From positions 1 through 64,000 of the forward strand of contig JAFGGL010000006.1 of the NCBI GenBank assembly GCA_016930575.1: 64,000 bases of DNA. The letters run 5' to 3'. Source of the stretch: Clostridiales bacterium (lineage in GTDB: Bacteria > Bacillota > Clostridia > Christensenellales > Aristaeellaceae). Shown in pieces: positions 40,001-48,916 of this stretch. Position numbers and translations under genes: made by a program. Position 1 is the stretch's first letter. Each line of letters starts with the position of its first letter. The notes under the pieces are model-generated. The model did not search any database, was not told the origin of the DNA, and saw only the letters and a program-made list of their open reading frames with translations.

Positions 40001-41597
40001 TCAGAATAGGTTCATTGTCCGTGCCGAAATACGATATCTTCGTCAACTTTCCTTCATCGTCGAATTCAGCGGTTAAGACCGAGAAACCGTCGATATACAA
40101 TGTGGGCTCGCCATCGGTGCCGAAGGCGGCACAGCTCACCTGATTGCCCTTGCCGTCGTATGCCAATTCCCAAGACGCCACGCCGTCCGCATTGAGCACC
40201 GCCTCGCCGTCGCTGCCGAAGAACGAGCTTTCTACGATATTCCCATACGCGTTATAGCCAAACGCGACGCGCGCGTAAAGGTTTTCCGACATGGTCTTTT
40301 CGCCGTTTTGATCAAGGTATTCGATTGCGGCGATCGTGCCGTCGCCGTTTCTGAGGAACCTGATCTCGCTGACGCCGATCTTGCTGGAAAAGGGGTCCCC
40401 GTTTTTATCCGCATATCGTATGGAAAACAGCCTGCCGTCGCCGTCGTATTCATATACCTCCGCAAATACGCCGTCCTCGCTGCGTTTGGGTGTGTTGTAC
40501 AGGTTGGCATACGCCTTTTTAACCGTTCTTCCGTTCTCGTCATACGTATAGATGAACCGGTTGATTTCGTCCACCGCTTTGTCTGCATCCTCGATATCCA
40601 GAAGCATCGCCTGGCTCCATCCCGTCACAACGGCTTCTGCACTCAAGTAGAGATTGGCGATGGTCGGCGACATGTATTCCAGTGTCAGCGTTTGCGAACC
40701 GCCGCTGTCGTAATACACTGCCTTGTCCAGTTCCCCATCCCCGTTGTAGCTGTACCCGATCCTCGCGGGCATCACGGGAATCGGGTAGGTATCGGATTCG
40801 ATTTCGACCATTCCGGCAATACACAAACACCCGGACCCGTTGACCTTTTCAAAGGAAATCACCTTTCCTTTAAGCCGCGTGATCCGGTAGCTAATGTTGC
40901 GTTTCTCTGCTTCCTCCGCCGTCAATTTATCGATACCGTTGGCCACGCCGTGCACTTCCACGTAGTCGGCGTACAGGTCGACCTTCTCATGGTAGTTGAA
41001 GTCCCAGTAAAGATACACACCGGCGCATAAAATCAAGAACGCCGCGGCAACACCGCATACACGCCTGATTTTTCTCTTCTTGCTTTCCCGTTTTTCCCGA
41101 TCCCACAGCACGTCAAAGCGTAATCCGAGCATAAAGGCTGCGACCTTAGTGACCGCCTGTTCTTTGGAAAGCTCGTTGAGCGACGCGCCCAGGATTTCGC
41201 TGCTGCGCAGCGCTGGCGGGAAACATTCGTTCTCGTCCCCGGAGCCCGGCGTACCGGACAGGATGAACGGGATGATCCTGTCCTCTCTACCAAGCTTCTG
41301 AAAATGCAGTATTTCCTTATTGACCCATTCCGATTTCGCGCTGGTCGGCGAACAGACCACGATCAGGTAGCGGGAATCCTCCAGCTCCTTTGTGATGTTC
41401 TTTACCAGCAGCCCCACCGCCAGGTCCGTCTGGTCCCTGAATATCGGACGCAGTGTCTTGGGCAGGCGGCCGTCACTTTCCTTGTGCAGCGAAACGGGGA
41501 GCTTGTAGTGCTCCAGCTTTGCCTGCAGCCATTCCGCTATCTTCTGGTCTTCGTGCGAATAACTGATAAATGCGTAATATTGAAATTTCGATTCCAT
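37017..41597 (-). CDS. TIR domain protein with TM segment and ~35 tandem ~31-32-aa repeats
   Basis: N-terminal YYAFISYSHEDQKIAEWLQAKLEHYKLP...IFRDQTDLA...YLIVVCSPTSAKSEWVNKEILHF (TIR, conserved WxxxE); TM VCGVAAAFLILCAGVYLYW; repeat consensus YFGxDGEPxL..GYAv.e.EYD..GN.tr.a; start corrected from the 1632-aa ORF. Confidence 0.85.
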   Translation of the reverse strand: MESKFQYYAFISYSHEDQKIAEWLQAKLEHYKLPVSLHKESDGRLPKTLRPIFRDQTDLAVGLLVKNITKELEDSRYLIVVCSPTSAKSEWVNKEILHFQKLGREDRIIPFILSGTPGSGDENECFPPALRSSEILGASLNELSKEQAVTKVAAFMLGLRFDVLWDREKRESKKRKIRRVCGVAAAFLILCAGVYLYWDFNYHEKVDLYADYVEVHGVANGIDKLTAEEAEKRNISYRITRLKGKVISFEKVNGSGCLCIAGMVEIESDTYPIPVMPARIGYSYNGDGELDKAVYYDSGGSQTLTLEYMSPTIANLYLSAEAVVTGWSQAMLLDIEDADKAVDEINRFIYTYDENGRTVKKAYANLYNTPKRSEDGVFAEVYEYDGDGRLFSIRYADKNGDPFSSKIGVSEIRFLRNGDGTIAAIEYLDQNGEKTMSENLYARVAFGYNAYGNIVESSFFGSDGEAVLNADGVASWELAYDGKGNQVSCAAFGTDGEPTLYIDGFSVLTAEFDDEGKLTKISYFGTDNEPILNTHGYAVLEREYDGNGNRIRSATYGTDGALIIDDDGFAIEIDVYDADDRLIRESFYGTNGEPMSYLGFAAMEYTYDKRGNIERRSYFGTDGNLINCRYGFAVSETEYDEKSNPVQVLFFDVYGEPVLNSDNYAIYKIEYNERGKTTKESFFGTAGEPVKLDYSRQSVVEFEYNEDGYLTKKAFYDTDGEPMLCDGFAVLENAYDSYGNAIKRSYYGMDGKPILTKLGGFATEEIEYDERGNITQYSYYGADGKLILIDGYAILRITYDERGNGVEYSFFDVNSEPVPCDFGYAIAKRAFDERGNKVRESYYAVDGSPILCDTGYAVEELKYDERDRLTEQSYFGVNGEPVLNDGDFASVRTGYNERGNQTRKAYYGVDGELTVYYFNYAVWEREYDVYGNITKYSYFGDDGKPVLIFDRYAVLETEYDGNGNRIREAYYGTEGELILAYGEYAAIEWEFDKYGNVIREAYFGADGEPIFYEGCAVLEKTYDANGNEIRKAYFGTDGLPILNDGCAVVEIEYNGNGDVIRETYFGTDGEPILNGERYAAIEFGYDRNGNITKEAYFGIGGEPVFYNGNAVVEKEYNADRSIIREAYFGVNGDLILNNGCAVVDIEYNENGDAIRKAYFGTEGEPILYEGKYASITFEYDDNGKLTKEAYFGIDGEPILSDGRAVLELEYEGEQVVSEWEYDKRGNMVKFTHYGADGELALYNGEYAGLWKEYDEAGNITKQSFLGTDGELMLYNGKYAVLMMEFDDIGNVTKQAFLDTEGKPMLYDGYAAVLWEYDINGNMTRASYFGIDGEPMILDGKYAVLIKEYDDNGNVTKQSFLGIDGQPVLNHGYATVLWEYDINGNMTRCAYFGIDGEPMLFDGNYAIWEKEYDDHGNATRYAFFGVDGNPILWNNFSVLERDFDENGNDIRTAYFGVDGEPVLYSGKYAIIETEFNENGDITRQSYFGTDGKPILYNGYAAVEQDFDEQGKLTEKRYYNVNGEVIYK

Positions 41598-41663
41598 ATC
41601 GTTTATGATCCTATCTTTAGTTATCAGAAGTAATACGCCACGGCGGATGATATTGTATTGCTT

Positions 41664-41693
41664 ATTATAGCATACCCGTATCTCTTCATACAA
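41664..41693 (-). promoter_or_regulatory. Promoter of the TIR operon
   Basis: Minus strand TTGTAT-18-TATAAT. Confidence 0.6.
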
Positions 41694-41695
41694 CA

Positions 41696-41726
41696 ATCCC
41701 CTTGATCTGTTCAAGATCAAGGGGTT
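41696..41726 (-). terminator. Terminator hairpin downstream of tRNA-Thr
   Basis: CCCCTTGATCT-TGAAC-AGATCAAGGGG. Confidence 0.7.
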
Positions 41727-41731
41727 TGCCG

Positions 41732-41807
<76 letters not shown>

Positions 41808-41917
41808 GCAACGAAAGTATGATACATGAGTCCCAATAAAAATGCAAGGGGTAGCGGGAATTTTACCCCTGCATCGTGACGGGCAGCGCAGCGCGCCTCG
41901 TCCTGCGTGATCCACAA

Positions 41918-44332
41918 TTAGCGCTTCTTCTTGCCCCTGCCGCCATGCCCGGATTTACGCGCGGCGGGTTTCGTTTTCTTCGCGGCGTTCCTGCCCGTTT
42001 GCTTCTGCTCGGGTATCTGTTTGATCTTGCGCAGATTGCGCGGATTCCACGCATAGATCGACTTGGGTTCTTCGTGCTTGAGCACCGTATCCAGCGTCGT
42101 ATAGAAGCGCTTGGCAACAAGCAGCGCCGTAAGGAACCGCAGTTTGCGCAGCGGGTTGGTCTCCTGATAGATCGCACGGTAGATTTCCCTGGCTTTTCTC
42201 GTCTGTTCGGCGCCCGGCCGCAGGCGGCTGTAATTGCTCAGCGACAGGATGCGCCACAGCGGCGTGACCTGCTTGCGGAAATAGTGCACGGCGTCCACGC
42301 GCTTTGCAAAGCCCAGCGGCGTCTCTCCCGCTTTGGGCCGGTAATTGGCATACCCAAGAAGCCTTGCCGTCGCCGCGCCGTACACAAAGACCTTTTCCTT
42401 CTCCGTCCGTTTCCGCGACGCGGCACGGTCCGGCCCGCGCAGCGCGACGCGCGCCCCGGCCGCGCCGGCGACTGCCAGCACGAACAGTATCCACCACGGG
42501 AACGGATTGTTTTGGCTGTCCTCCGGATTGGGAACGTCCTGCGGCTCCGGCGACGCCGACGGCTGCGGGGTGGGTTGATCTTCGGGATTGCTCTCGGGAT
42601 TGGGCGTAGGCGTCGGCACGTTGTTGTTCTGATCCGGTTCGGGCGTCGGCGTGGGTTCGGGTTCGTCGGTTGGCGGCGTTTCGTCATCTTCGTGCTGGCT
42701 GGGCGTCGCATCGAAGGGTACCCAGCCGAATCCTTCGAAATACACCTCCGTCCACGCGTGTGCGTCAAAGCCGGTCACATAGGCAAACCCGTCGGACGAC
42801 GGATATGCCAAAAAGCCCTCCACATACCGCGCCGGCAGCCCTACGATTCGGCACATCACGGTCATTGCCGAGGCGAAATAGGTACAGTACCCCTCTTTCC
42901 CCACGTACAGGAAATAGGTGACGAAGTCCTGGTTCTCCGGCGGCGTTTTAGGCGTGAGCGTATACCGGTAATACTTCTTTAAATAATTCATCAGCGTCAG
43001 CGCCTGATCGTAGGGCGTCTCGGCGTTTTGGACGGTGTTGAGCACATCGTCGAACAGCTTCTGCTCCAGATGGTTGGGGAGCTGCGTATACAAATCGAAA
43101 AACGTTTCGTAATACTTGTCTTCCGTCCCCGCCGCGGCGTTGACCAGTTTATTCAATCCCGCGTTTCCGCCCTCGAATACGGGCGCGAAAACGGAATACC
43201 GGTCGCCGATCTCCAGATCGCGCGTGATGAACAGCTCGCTGGCGTCGTTGAAATACGGCACCATATCCCCCGCCATGTTCAGGCTTCGCAGGAACAACGG
43301 CGTAAAAACGGTGGACACCGCCTTGTTCTGCATCTGTACGGAAACGGCTTTGATGTCTATCAGCACACTGGCTTTGCGCACGGTTTCGTTGGGGTATTCC
43401 TCCAAAAACGCCTGCAGCCGCTGCGGCTTCCAGCGGGGGTTGATATACAGGTAGCGCTTGGCGCTGGACGTATCGCGGAAACTACGGCCGGTGTATTCGT
43501 CTTTCACAACGCCCCGCAGCAGCGTTTTTTTGCCGGTTTTCACCGTCATCACGGGGTATTCGCTCGGTTCCGCCGCGCCGCCCAGCTGCCCGGAGCCCAT
43601 CGGGTAGTACCCGTAGCTTCCGATGGTAAATACGTTACGCGGCTCGGTAAAGAACAGGTAATCGGTGATGCGCTGCTTCAAATCGCTGGCCGCTTTCTCC
43701 AAAACGCCGATGGTCACCTTTCCGGCAGGCAGCAGGATCAGCGACAGCACCACAACCACCAGCGCCATCGGGAGCACATGAAAAAGATTGATGCGGTCGT
43801 GCGCCTCCGTGCTCATCTGTAAGAGGATCGCCACCAGCGCCGGCGCGACGTACCACAGATACCCGCCCTTGCCGAGAGTCCAAAGCCCGAACAGCACCAG
43901 CACCGTCATCAGCGCCATCGGCAGGAACCCTACCCCGCGCTTGGTGACCAGGAAGCTGAGCACCGCGACGAACACCGCGAACAAAAAGGCCACCTGCGTA
44001 CCGTACAGCGGCAGCACCACCCGGTTACCGCCGAAATACAGGCCGATCGCCTTGAAGCCTTCCAGCCAGTTGCCGAATATCCCCATGCGCGGCAGGAAAA
44101 CCTGGATCACGGCGAATACCGCCAGGAGTATCCACAGGAAGAGCATATATCTCTTGTTTGAGGAGAAGACCGTCAGCAAGACTAGAATCGCCACGCACAG
44201 CAGCACGGCGCTTACAACATGCGCGGCCAGATCCATCGCCATCAGCATCGGAAGCATCAGCCCGCAGGCAAGCAAAAACGCCACGCCGCAATGCGAAAGC
44301 GGTTCTTTTTTCAGAAAACTCAGCTTTTTCAT
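41918..44332 (-). CDS. Transglutaminase-like (TgpA-type) membrane protein
   Basis: Multi-TM N-terminus; VGKEGYCTYFASAMTVMCRIVGLPARYVEGFLA...GFDAHAWTEVYFEGFGWVPFDATPS; C-terminal DUF4129-like region. Confidence 0.9.
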   Translation of the reverse strand: MKKLSFLKKEPLSHCGVAFLLACGLMLPMLMAMDLAAHVVSAVLLCVAILVLLTVFSSNKRYMLFLWILLAVFAVIQVFLPRMGIFGNWLEGFKAIGLYFGGNRVVLPLYGTQVAFLFAVFVAVLSFLVTKRGVGFLPMALMTVLVLFGLWTLGKGGYLWYVAPALVAILLQMSTEAHDRINLFHVLPMALVVVVLSLILLPAGKVTIGVLEKAASDLKQRITDYLFFTEPRNVFTIGSYGYYPMGSGQLGGAAEPSEYPVMTVKTGKKTLLRGVVKDEYTGRSFRDTSSAKRYLYINPRWKPQRLQAFLEEYPNETVRKASVLIDIKAVSVQMQNKAVSTVFTPLFLRSLNMAGDMVPYFNDASELFITRDLEIGDRYSVFAPVFEGGNAGLNKLVNAAAGTEDKYYETFFDLYTQLPNHLEQKLFDDVLNTVQNAETPYDQALTLMNYLKKYYRYTLTPKTPPENQDFVTYFLYVGKEGYCTYFASAMTVMCRIVGLPARYVEGFLAYPSSDGFAYVTGFDAHAWTEVYFEGFGWVPFDATPSQHEDDETPPTDEPEPTPTPEPDQNNNVPTPTPNPESNPEDQPTPQPSASPEPQDVPNPEDSQNNPFPWWILFVLAVAGAAGARVALRGPDRAASRKRTEKEKVFVYGAATARLLGYANYRPKAGETPLGFAKRVDAVHYFRKQVTPLWRILSLSNYSRLRPGAEQTRKAREIYRAIYQETNPLRKLRFLTALLVAKRFYTTLDTVLKHEEPKSIYAWNPRNLRKIKQIPEQKQTGRNAAKKTKPAARKSGHGGRGKKKR

Positions 44333-45501
44333 GGCTTTGCGTCCGCTTCCTGCGGCGATACGTAGTTCACGTCCACGCTGCGCTGCTGCAGCCTCGCCAC
44401 CAGATCCTGTACGGTCGGGTCCTTGATCTCATAGCTGACCAGATACAGCCGGACGTTGGGCCCCATACGCTTCATCCGGCCGATCAGGTCCACCAAAACG
44501 CTGGTCAGACGCGTGGTGATAATGACCACCGCGCCGGTCTTGCGCAAATCGACCATGTGCATCAATAGGAAACGCTCGAATTTCTCGGTCTCGGTAAACG
44601 AACAGCGCGCCAACTCCTCCAGGAGGATCGGCAGCCCCATCGTGCCCATATACTCCATCGGCCTCTCCCCTGCCAGCGGCAGGCGTACGGGGTTTTCCAG
44701 GTTGATCTGGCATTTGACGACCGAGGCCGCGGTCTCCAACACCGCGTCCTGCAAATACGCCAGCTTGTTTTTATCCATGCCCTCGGGCAGGCGCGGGGGC
44801 GACATGTCCATCAGCACCAGCGCGTCGGGAAGCGCGGGCTCCTCGAACTGCCGTATCATGATCTCCTGCTTGCGTGCCGACATCTTCCAATGGATGCGCT
44901 TGAGCGGATCGCCGTACTGGTAAGAACGGAAATCGCTGGGGCTTGAGGGATCTTCCATCGCGCGCTTCATGGTTAACACGCCCATATCTCCGGGCGCGAA
45001 AGTCAGCGGTTCCACCTCGAAGGGGACCGGCAGCACCAGAAGCTCGCCCGTGGAGTTATCGGGAACGTGTTCTTTTTTGAAAAAACCGAACACATCGCTG
45101 ACGGTGAAGCTTTCCACGCCGGGGATCATCGCGCCGATATGCTCGGCGGCAAACTGATAGGCTACCTTCTGGGTGCGCCGGCCGAGCTCGGTCAAGTGCA
45201 GCACGCCCGCCGGCGTGTTGCTGGTCGCGCGCATCTTAAGCTTCACCGGCGCAATCGGAAGCAGGCTTCTGTGGGAAACAGAAACCTGCATGGCGACGCT
45301 GTCGCCGCGGTTGACTTTCGTATTGTTCAGCCTGTGCGAGACACGGACGGATTTCTCAGCCATGCGGATGCTGATATACGCAAGCACCCAGGCGATGATG
45401 ATGAGCAACGCCAGCAGCAGGTACATCCGGTTGCCCATCGACAGAGCGCATACCAGCAGAAAGCCGAAACTTACCCCTAAGGTCGTCAGCGTAGATTTCA
45501 T
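44329..45501 (-). CDS. DUF58 domain-containing protein
   Basis: DFRSYQYGDPLKRIHWKMSARKQEIMIRQFEEPALPDALVLMDMSP. Confidence 0.9.
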   Translation of the reverse strand: MKSTLTTLGVSFGFLLVCALSMGNRMYLLLALLIIIAWVLAYISIRMAEKSVRVSHRLNNTKVNRGDSVAMQVSVSHRSLLPIAPVKLKMRATSNTPAGVLHLTELGRRTQKVAYQFAAEHIGAMIPGVESFTVSDVFGFFKKEHVPDNSTGELLVLPVPFEVEPLTFAPGDMGVLTMKRAMEDPSSPSDFRSYQYGDPLKRIHWKMSARKQEIMIRQFEEPALPDALVLMDMSPPRLPEGMDKNKLAYLQDAVLETAASVVKCQINLENPVRLPLAGERPMEYMGTMGLPILLEELARCSFTETEKFERFLLMHMVDLRKTGAVVIITTRLTSVLVDLIGRMKRMGPNVRLYLVSYEIKDPTVQDLVARLQQRSVDVNYVSPQEADAKP

Positions 45502-45522
45502 TCCATCGTCCTTCCGCGGTTG

Positions 45523-46506
45523 CTACGAAAGGCGGATGGGTACGGGGACGTTTTCCATCACGGCGATGAGGATACGGTCCGTGGTGATGCCTTTCATCTT
45601 CGCTTCGGGGTTGGGCAGGATGCGGTGGGACAGCACCGGCAGCGCCATACGCTGTACGTCCTCGGGCAGGATATAATCGCGGTCGTTTAAAAGCGCGCAT
45701 GCCTGCGCGCCACGGACCAGTGCGATCGCGCCGCGCGTGGATACCCCGAGCTGCAGCGAGGGGTGGGTGCGCGTCATCGCGGCGATATTGGCCACGTAGT
45801 GGCGCACTTCCTTTGAGCAGTACACGGTACCTATCATCTCCTGCATCGCCACGACGTCCCCGGCCGAGCACACGGCCTGCAGGTTCTCCTGCGGTTTCTC
45901 GGTGCCCGAAAACCGGTCAAGAACCGCCATTTCTTCTTCCATCGTCGGGTAGCCCATGGAGATGCGCAGGAAAAAGCGGTCCATCTGCGCCTCGGGCAGC
46001 GGATAGGTGCCTACGAACTCGCCGGGATTTTGCGTGGCGAGCACCATGAAGGGCTTTGGCAGCGCATGGGTCACGCTGTCTACCGTGACCTGGAACTCTT
46101 CCATGACCTCCAAAAGAGAGGACTGGGTCTTGGGCGAGGTGCGGTTGATCTCATCGGCAAGCACGATCTGGCACATCACCGCGCCGGGGTGGAATTCCAT
46201 CTCCCCCGATTTGAAATTGACCATTGTAAAGCCCGTTACGTCGCTTGGCACGACGTCGGGCGTGAATTGTATCCGGTTAAAGCTGCAATCCAAAGACTTC
46301 GCAAGGCAGGAGACCATCGTGGTTTTTCCGGTACCCGGAACGTCTTCTATCAGCACGTGTCCCTTGCAAAGCATCGCGATCAACGCCAGCTCAATCGCTT
46401 CTTCTTTCCCGACGATCACACGCCCGATATTTTGCTTCAAAGCACTGATGATCTGCCTTGGATTGAGCATAGAAAAAAGCCCCATTTCATACTGTTTATG
46501 CCACAT
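45523..46506 (-). CDS. MoxR family AAA+ ATPase
   Basis: HVLIEDVPGTGKTTMVSCLAKSL, VLADEINRTSPKTQSSLLEVMEE, VLATQNPGEFVGTYPLPEAQMDRF. Confidence 0.93.
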   Translation of the reverse strand: MWHKQYEMGLFSMLNPRQIISALKQNIGRVIVGKEEAIELALIAMLCKGHVLIEDVPGTGKTTMVSCLAKSLDCSFNRIQFTPDVVPSDVTGFTMVNFKSGEMEFHPGAVMCQIVLADEINRTSPKTQSSLLEVMEEFQVTVDSVTHALPKPFMVLATQNPGEFVGTYPLPEAQMDRFFLRISMGYPTMEEEMAVLDRFSGTEKPQENLQAVCSAGDVVAMQEMIGTVYCSKEVRHYVANIAAMTRTHPSLQLGVSTRGAIALVRGAQACALLNDRDYILPEDVQRMALPVLSHRILPNPEAKMKGITTDRILIAVMENVPVPIRLS

Positions 46507-46566
46507 AAGTATATCTTATTTAATAGGTATTTACAATACTGTAACAAAAGTTTTAACAATGCTCAT

Positions 46567-46594
46567 TTGCCTTTCAGGGCGTTCATGGTATAAT
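46567..46594 (+). promoter_or_regulatory. Promoter of coiled-coil protein gene
   Basis: TTGCCT-16-TATAAT. Confidence 0.6.
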
Positions 46595-46637
46595 GAAACA
46601 AATGCGTTCTCAAGAAATACGATACGGAGGTATTACT

Positions 46638-47423
46638 ATGTCTGAAAAAATCCCTGCGACGAAATCTAAGAGCACCCCGTTAATCGTGCTGCTGTGCATC
46701 GTTCTCGTGGCGGCAATCGTTTTCGGAGTTATCACTTACCTGGATAAGAACGAATTATCGGCCCAAAAAGAAGAGTTGACGGCCGCAAAAGCGGATTCGG
46801 ATGCCTATGCCGAAAGCCTGGAAGCCGATTTGGCTTCCGTGCAGGAAATCCTTTCGTCAACGGAAGATCAACTGGCTGCAACCAGCGATGAGCTGAGCGA
46901 TGTGCAAGGCGAATTGCTTTTTGCCCAGGGACAGCTTACGCTGACGCAGGACAAGCTGGCAAAGAGCGAGGAAAGCCTGGCAGCGGCCAACACGACGCTT
47001 TCTGATACGCAGGCTGCCATGGAAGAACTTCAGGCATCGCTTGCCGCGGCTGACGAAGCGGCTGCCGAGAAAGATGCAGCCATTGAAGACGGAACCGCAC
47101 GTATAGCGGAACTGGACGCGCTTCTGGCGGATTCCGAAGCGGCTCTCAACGACAGCGAAGCGGCCCTGGAAGCAAGCCAGACCGCGCTGGCCGACGCACA
47201 GGCCGAAACGCTGGCAGCGCAAACCGAGATGAATGCCCAGCGCGGTATGCAGCTGTTCACCAAGGGGAAACTCTCCCTGGCGGAAACCAAGCTGACGTTT
47301 GCGCAGAACAAGCTTGCGGAAACCGAAACGGCGCTCGCCAATGCCCTTTTAAAGATCGACGAGTTGAACGCTATGATCGTGGAACTGCAGGCCGAACTGG
47401 AAGCCGTACCGGCAGAAGAATAA
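46638..47423 (+). CDS. Single-TM protein with long extracytoplasmic coiled coil
   Basis: TM TPLIVLLCIVLVAAIVFGVITYL followed by Ala/Glu/Leu heptad-rich region; RBS ggaggtatt. Confidence 0.7.
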   Translation: MSEKIPATKSKSTPLIVLLCIVLVAAIVFGVITYLDKNELSAQKEELTAAKADSDAYAESLEADLASVQEILSSTEDQLAATSDELSDVQGELLFAQGQLTLTQDKLAKSEESLAAANTTLSDTQAAMEELQASLAAADEAAAEKDAAIEDGTARIAELDALLADSEAALNDSEAALEASQTALADAQAETLAAQTEMNAQRGMQLFTKGKLSLAETKLTFAQNKLAETETALANALLKIDELNAMIVELQAELEAVPAEE

Positions 47424-47447
47424 ACCTGCAGATCAAAAATTCACAGC

Positions 47448-47478
47448 AAGATCCCCCGCATCGCGGGGGATCTTGTTG
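47448..47478. terminator. Rho-independent terminator
   Basis: GATCCCCCGC-ATC-GCGGGGGATCTTGTT. Confidence 0.75.
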
Positions 47479-47514
47479 ATGTGCTAAAATCCTTGCTTTG
47501 CAGGCATACTATCA

Positions 47515-47640
47515 ACCTGTTCAAAAAGCTTAATATGCTAGGAAGCAAGGGTGGCAAGAGGTTGAGCTTACTCCTTTGTAAGTGATGCCTCTTGCCATCC
47601 CGTAGCTGACAACGCAGATTGGGCTTTTTCAACAGGCTGG
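47515..47640 (+). ncRNA. Candidate structured RNA element, copy 2
   Basis: Core shared with 10122-10250; inner stem GGCAAGAGG/CCTCTTGCC around TTGAGCTTACTCCTTTGTAAGTGAT; outer stem CCTGTT-C-AAAAAGCTTAAT / ATTGGGCTTTTT-C-AACAGG (U-G pairs on + strand). Confidence 0.6.
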
Positions 47641-47647
47641 CAGGCGT

Positions 47648-48916
47648 TTATTTTGGCTGCAGCCTTTTCCAGGCCGGATCGACGTCCAGCACGGAGAAAT
47701 AATCGGCGGGCGTTTCCGCGCGGCGAATCAACAGAAACATTCCGTCTTCCTTCAGAAGCACTTCTTTGCAGCGCAGCTTGCCGTTGTAATTGTACCCCAT
47801 GCTCAGGCAATGCGCGCCCGCGTCATGGATGACCAGGATGTCGCCCACTTCGGCCCTGGGTAGCATACGGTCGACGGCGAACTTATCGTTGTTCTCGCAC
47901 AGGGAGCCGGTGACGTCGACCTTTTCGATATGCGGCAGGCTTTCCTTGCCGACGATGGTGATATGATGGTACGCGCCGTACATCGCGGGGCGCAGCAGGT
48001 CGCACGAGCTGGCGTTAAGCCCCAGATAGCGCTTGTAGATATTCTTTTCATGCGTGATGTGCGCCACCAGCCAGCCGTGCGCCGCGGTCATGTACCGCCC
48101 GAGTTCCGTTTTGATCGCAATGCCCGGGATATTGTTTTGTACGAAAACCTTTTCATAGGCTTTACGCACGCCCGCGCCGATGGCTTCGACGTTGGCCTCT
48201 TCCTCGTCCGGCCGGTAGGGCACGCCCACGCCGCCGGACAGGTTGACGAACGCGAGTTCCAGCCCGCTTTCCTGCCGCAGTTCGGCAGCCGTCTCAAACA
48301 GCAATTCCGCAAGCGCCGGATAATAATGCGGGTCGGTGGTGTTGCTGGACAAGAAAGCGTGGATACCGAAGCGCCTGGCGCCGTGCTTTTTGAGTATCAT
48401 GATCGCCTCGGAAAGCTGCTCGCGCGTCATGCCGAATTTTGCGTCGCCCGGGTCGCCCATGATGGCGTTGCCCACGCGGAAATGCCCGCCCGGGTTGTAG
48501 CGCAGGCAGACGGTTTCGGGGATACCGCCATTGTTTTTCAATTCCTCGATATGGGTGATGTCGTCCAGATTGATATAGGCTTCCAGCTTCCGCGCCAGCC
48601 GGAACTCCCGCGGGGGCACGACGTTGGCGGAAAACATGATGTCAGCGCCCTGAAAGCCGCAGGCGCCGGCAAGCATCAATTCGGTCTCGCTTGCGCAGTC
48701 CACGCCGCAGCCTTCTTCTTTCAGGATGCGCAGAATCGCGGGAGTGGGCAGCGCTTTGACCGCGAAATACTCCTTGAAATCCTCGCACCATGAAAACGCC
48801 CGCTGCCAGCGCCTGGCCGTGGAGCGTATGCCCTGTTCATCGTAGAGGTAAAACGGCGTGTCAAACGCCTTGCAGGCATCGACGAATACAGAATCGGGAA
48901 GTGTGAAGTTCGGCAT
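47648..48916 (-). CDS. lysA: PLP-dependent group III decarboxylase, diaminopimelate decarboxylase-like
   Basis: EYFAVKALPTPAILRILKEEGCGVDCASETEL, NLSGGVGVPY, KTELGRYM, GAHCLSMGYNYNGKLR. Confidence 0.82.
   Translation of the reverse strand: MPNFTLPDSVFVDACKAFDTPFYLYDEQGIRSTARRWQRAFSWCEDFKEYFAVKALPTPAILRILKEEGCGVDCASETELMLAGACGFQGADIMFSANVVPPREFRLARKLEAYINLDDITHIEELKNNGGIPETVCLRYNPGGHFRVGNAIMGDPGDAKFGMTREQLSEAIMILKKHGARRFGIHAFLSSNTTDPHYYPALAELLFETAAELRQESGLELAFVNLSGGVGVPYRPDEEEANVEAIGAGVRKAYEKVFVQNNIPGIAIKTELGRYMTAAHGWLVAHITHEKNIYKRYLGLNASSCDLLRPAMYGAYHHITIVGKESLPHIEKVDVTGSLCENNDKFAVDRMLPRAEVGDILVIHDAGAHCLSMGYNYNGKLRCKEVLLKEDGMFLLIRRAETPADYFSVLDVDPAWKRLQPK

Noticed and set aside
37017-41000. 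Possible CRISPR-like direct repeats
   Set aside because: Periodicity is ~93-96 nt, degenerate and in frame with a continuous protein repeat; no short identical repeats with unique spacers, no cas genes
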